Below, in pieces: positions 61,094 through 64,000 of a stretch of DNA of 64,000 nt. How positions within the stretch are numbered: position 1 is the first letter of the stretch; every line of letters starts with the position of its first letter. The DNA lies in contig CALAMG010000031.1 in the NCBI GenBank assembly GCA_937925715.1, positions 1-64,000 of the forward strand, read 5' to 3'. The notes below the pieces were generated by a model. It made no database searches, was not told the DNA's origin, and was given only the letters and a program-made list of their open reading frames with translations. This stretch comes from an uncultured Collinsella sp. GTDB lineage: Bacteria; Actinomycetota; Coriobacteriia; Coriobacteriales; Coriobacteriaceae. Made by a program: the position numbers and the translations under genes.

Positions 61094-61777
61094 ATGAAGC
61101 TGATGCTTGCCGAGGACGAACCCGGCCTCTCCCGCGCCCTTACCGCGATTCTTCAACATAGCGACTACGAGGTCGATACCGCGCTCGATGGTCTAACGGC
61201 GCTCGAGTATCTGCTCGCCAACGACTATGACGCCGCAATTCTGGACATCATGATGCCCGGCATGGACGGTATCGAGGTACTCAAGCGCACACGCGCCGCC
61301 GGTAAGCGACTGCCCATCATCATGCTCACGGCAAAAAGCGAGGTGTCCGATAAGGTCGAGGGCCTGGATGCCGGTGCCAACGACTACCTGACCAAGCCGT
61401 TCGCCGCCAAGGAGCTGCTCGCACGCATTCGCGCCATGACGCGTGCCGCGACGGCAATTGACGCCACGACGCTCAGCGTGGGCAACGTGCGCCTCGACAC
61501 GGCATCGTGCACACTCGTGGGCCCTTTGGGCGAGGAGCACCTGGCCAATCGAGAGTTTCAGCTTATGGAGCTCTTTATGCGCAACGCCGGCACGCGTATG
61601 CCCACCGAACGTCTGATGCTCGAGGTTTGGGGTGAGGATGCGCCCGAAGGCGCCAACGTAGTGTGGGTCTATATCTCGTACCTGCGCAAAAAGCTGACGG
61701 CGCTGGGTGCCAACGTGGCCATCCGCGCATCGCGCAATCAGGGATATTCGCTTGAGGTTGTCGAGGAGGGCGAATAA
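61094..61777 (+). CDS. OmpR/PhoB-family response regulator
   Basis: Two-component regulator (227 residues). Receiver domain with Asp7/8 (AEDEP), phospho-acceptor Asp51 in AAILDIMMPGMDG and Lys in IMLTAKSE; C-terminal winged helix with the block LMELFMRNAGTRMPTERLML and the RKKLTALGAN recognition region. CCAAAGGAACAACT precedes the ATG. The histidine kinase starts three bases after its stop. Likely partner of the ABC system at 63245, as in peptide-sensing modules; inferred. Confidence 0.93.
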   Translation: MKLMLAEDEPGLSRALTAILQHSDYEVDTALDGLTALEYLLANDYDAAILDIMMPGMDGIEVLKRTRAAGKRLPIIMLTAKSEVSDKVEGLDAGANDYLTKPFAAKELLARIRAMTRAATAIDATTLSVGNVRLDTASCTLVGPLGEEHLANREFQLMELFMRNAGTRMPTERLMLEVWGEDAPEGANVVWVYISYLRKKLTALGANVAIRASRNQGYSLEVVEEGE

Positions 61778-61779
61778 GC

Positions 61780-63159
61780 GTGAGCGCGAGCGCGTGGTGG
61801 AAGCGCATGGCGACAAAGCTCGGCATGGGAGCGGACTCGGGTAATCCGGGGCGCGTCGATGCTGCCAGTGCAATGGGACGTCGTCTGCGTCGCAAGTTCA
61901 TCCTGGTTGCCATGGGTGCCGTGACCGTCGTGCTTACGCTCATCATTGCCGGCATCAACGTCGTCAACTACTCGCATATCTGCAAGATGGCCGATGCTCG
62001 CCTGGACTATATCTTGGCGGGCAAGAACGGCATTGATTGGACGGATGAGCCTAAGACCGACCCCGGCCAGGATGTGGGCGCCGGTAAGACCGCTGCCGGT
62101 GACAGGGTGGTCATGCGCACCGGGCACTTCGAAGGTATGACGGCGGAGTCTCCCTTCGACACGCGCTACTTTACGGTGTCGATTGCCGGTGGGCAGGTGA
62201 CCGATGTCAACACGGCCCGCATTGCCGCGGTGGGTGCCAAGCGTGCTGCACGCATCGCTGCAGGACTATATTCCAAGGGTTGGACCTCGGGTTTTTCTGG
62301 CAATTATCGCTATACGACTGACGTTCAAGACGATGAGACCACCTATGTGTTCGTGGACTGCTCGCGCGAGCTTGCAAGCTTTCATTCGTTTTTGAGCGCG
62401 AGCGTGGCGATCAGTTGCATTGGCTGGCTGGCGGTGCTGGCAATTGTGGCGGGTGCCTCGGGCGCGGTGATTCGACCGATGGTCGAGAGCTACAGCAAGC
62501 AAAAGCGCTTTATTACCGATGCGAGCCACGAGATCAAGACGCCGCTGGCTGTAATTGACGCCGCCAATGAGGTGCAAGAGATCGAGAGCGGCGAGAGTGA
62601 GTGGACGCAGAGCATTCACGAGCAGGTCGCGCGGCTGACGGCGCTCACGGAGCGTCTGGTGTTTTTGGCTCGCATGGACGAGGGTTCGGCGGGCTTTACC
62701 ATGATATCGATCGATCTTTCGGAGGCAGTGGACAAGGCGGCGTCGCCGTTTGAGTCGGTGGCGGTTTCGCGTGGCAAGCGTCTGTCGACGTCGATTGCGA
62801 GTGGCGTGCGGGCCCATGCCGATGCTGCAGCGGTGGCGCAGGTGGTTGAGCTGCTGCTGGATAACGCCACGCGCTATGCGAGTGAGGGCAGTGTAATTGA
62901 GTTGAGTCTGCGTGCCGTCTCACGCGGTGCAGGCAAAGGTTCGGCCGAGCTTGTCGTTTCGAACGCCGTGGACGAGCTGCCCGAAGGCGACCTAGATCGA
63001 TTGTTCGACCGCTTCTATCGTGCGGACGTGTCGCGCAGCTCCAAGACGGGCGGCTCGGGCGTGGGCCTATCCGTGGTGCGTGCCATCGCCGAAGCCCATG
63101 GTGGGAGCGCTTCTGTCTGCGGCCACGGCAACCAGATCACCTTCACCGTCCGCCTCTAA
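61780..63159 (+). CDS. Sensor histidine kinase
   Basis: Membrane kinase of 459 residues, start GTG 61780. Helices at about 40-63 and 205-228 flank an extracytoplasmic sensor of roughly 140 residues, larger than the short loop of BceS-type kinases. Catalytic part: phospho-acceptor His250 in TDASHEIKTPLAV, N-box LLLDNATRYA, and the G-boxes DRFYRADVSR and GGSGVGLSVVRA. Co-transcribed with the response regulator. Its stop codon overlaps the palindrome at 63157. Confidence 0.92.
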   Translation: MSASAWWKRMATKLGMGADSGNPGRVDAASAMGRRLRRKFILVAMGAVTVVLTLIIAGINVVNYSHICKMADARLDYILAGKNGIDWTDEPKTDPGQDVGAGKTAAGDRVVMRTGHFEGMTAESPFDTRYFTVSIAGGQVTDVNTARIAAVGAKRAARIAAGLYSKGWTSGFSGNYRYTTDVQDDETTYVFVDCSRELASFHSFLSASVAISCIGWLAVLAIVAGASGAVIRPMVESYSKQKRFITDASHEIKTPLAVIDAANEVQEIESGESEWTQSIHEQVARLTALTERLVFLARMDEGSAGFTMISIDLSEAVDKAASPFESVAVSRGKRLSTSIASGVRAHADAAAVAQVVELLLDNATRYASEGSVIELSLRAVSRGAGKGSAELVVSNAVDELPEGDLDRLFDRFYRADVSRSSKTGGSGVGLSVVRAIAEAHGGSASVCGHGNQITFTVRL

Positions 63160-63191
63160 AACCTGCCAAAATGAACCTGTCCCTTTTTGGT
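63157..63191. repeat. GGGACAG palindrome, AAACCTRCCAAAA type, copy 2
   Basis: Reverse orientation of the 31752 element: AAAACCTGCCAAAA followed by TGAACCTGTCCC and TTTTTGGT. The shared 34 bases differ at two positions. Inserted between the kinase stop codon and the ABC gene. Confidence 0.7.
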
Positions 63192-63244
63192 CGGTGCGAA
63201 ATGGGTAATACTAAAGAGTTATCCGACCAGATGGGAACCGATCG

Positions 63245-63946
<702 letters not shown>

Positions 63947-63951
63947 CGCCC

Positions 63952-64000
63952 ATGGATCAGGACCGCCAAAACAGCCAACGCCGCGACGCGCAGAACACGG
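63952..64000 (+). CDS. Start of a downstream gene, probably the ABC permease (cut by window edge)
   Basis: Only 16 codons (MDQDRQNSQRRDAQNT) are inside the window. A hydrophilic, charged N-terminus is visible. Permease identity is inferred from position alone. Confidence 0.5.
   Translation, partial: MDQDRQNSQRRDAQNT

Overview
The window looks like a chromosomal segment of a high-GC, anaerobic, sugar-fermenting actinobacterium, most likely a gut coriobacterium of the Collinsella type. That placement is inference. It rests on GC-rich coding sequence, Shine-Dalgarno starts of AGGAG type, many PTS sugar systems, pyruvate formate-lyase with its activase, an A-type flavodiiron protein, and the density of palindromic intergenic elements. 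There is no rRNA, tRNA, CRISPR array, phage or intact transposase that I can see.

Layout. 1-14323 is a lactose/galactoside island: a truncated PTS IIC, two 6-phospho-beta-galactosidase-like GH1 enzymes, two LacI repressors, LacE (IICB), LacF (IIA), a membrane protein, then lacA-lacB-lacX-lacC for the tagatose-6-phosphate route. 14565-18759 holds galT and galK with a third LacI repressor. 18889-22119 has a flavodiiron protein, a DeoR regulator and a KbaY/GatY-like class II aldolase that could supply the missing tagatose-bisphosphate aldolase step. 22361-26975 has a MutT-Vsr fusion and a BceAB-like ABC system. 27285-30289 is an agmatine pair (permease plus agmatine deiminase). 30622-36902 has DAHP synthase and a MarR-controlled heterodimeric ABC exporter. 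37193-39064 is an SDR plus a KdgT-like permease. 39533-41920 encodes pyruvate formate-lyase split into two polypeptides. 42221-47838 is a sucrose/fructoside operon (LacI repressor, two GH32 enzymes, PTS IIBC). 48117-52859 has DegV, PflA, a serine hydrolase, MtnN and EngB. 52954-54301 is a toxin-antitoxin-like pair. 54591-59883 is the aspartate-family block thrB, thrC, lysC, asd. The right end has Ogt, a two-component system and the start of another ABC transporter.

Functionally, lactose would enter as lactose-6-phosphate (LacEF), be split by LacG-type enzymes, and the galactose-6-phosphate would pass through LacAB, LacC and an aldolase to trioses. Free galactose would use GalK/GalT, and sucrose would enter by the IIBC protein and be cut by ScrB. 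PFL would then convert pyruvate to acetyl-CoA and formate.

The most unusual signals are: (i) the split PFL, in which the glycyl-radical domain is a separate 83-residue protein with its own ribosome binding site; (ii) two families of intergenic elements in which helices change sequence between copies while staying complementary and the internal loops stay constant (family A: CGTCCTCG/TGCGGA loops, four copies and one variant; family B: GAAAGAGGAG/AGATT/AAGGT loops, four copies), which is the pattern of structured RNA; (iii) a one-piece MutT-Vsr fusion; (iv) three paralogous LacI repressors whose predicted operators share one half-site and differ in the other; (v) a 239-bp MITE-like inverted repeat with an AT-rich centre.
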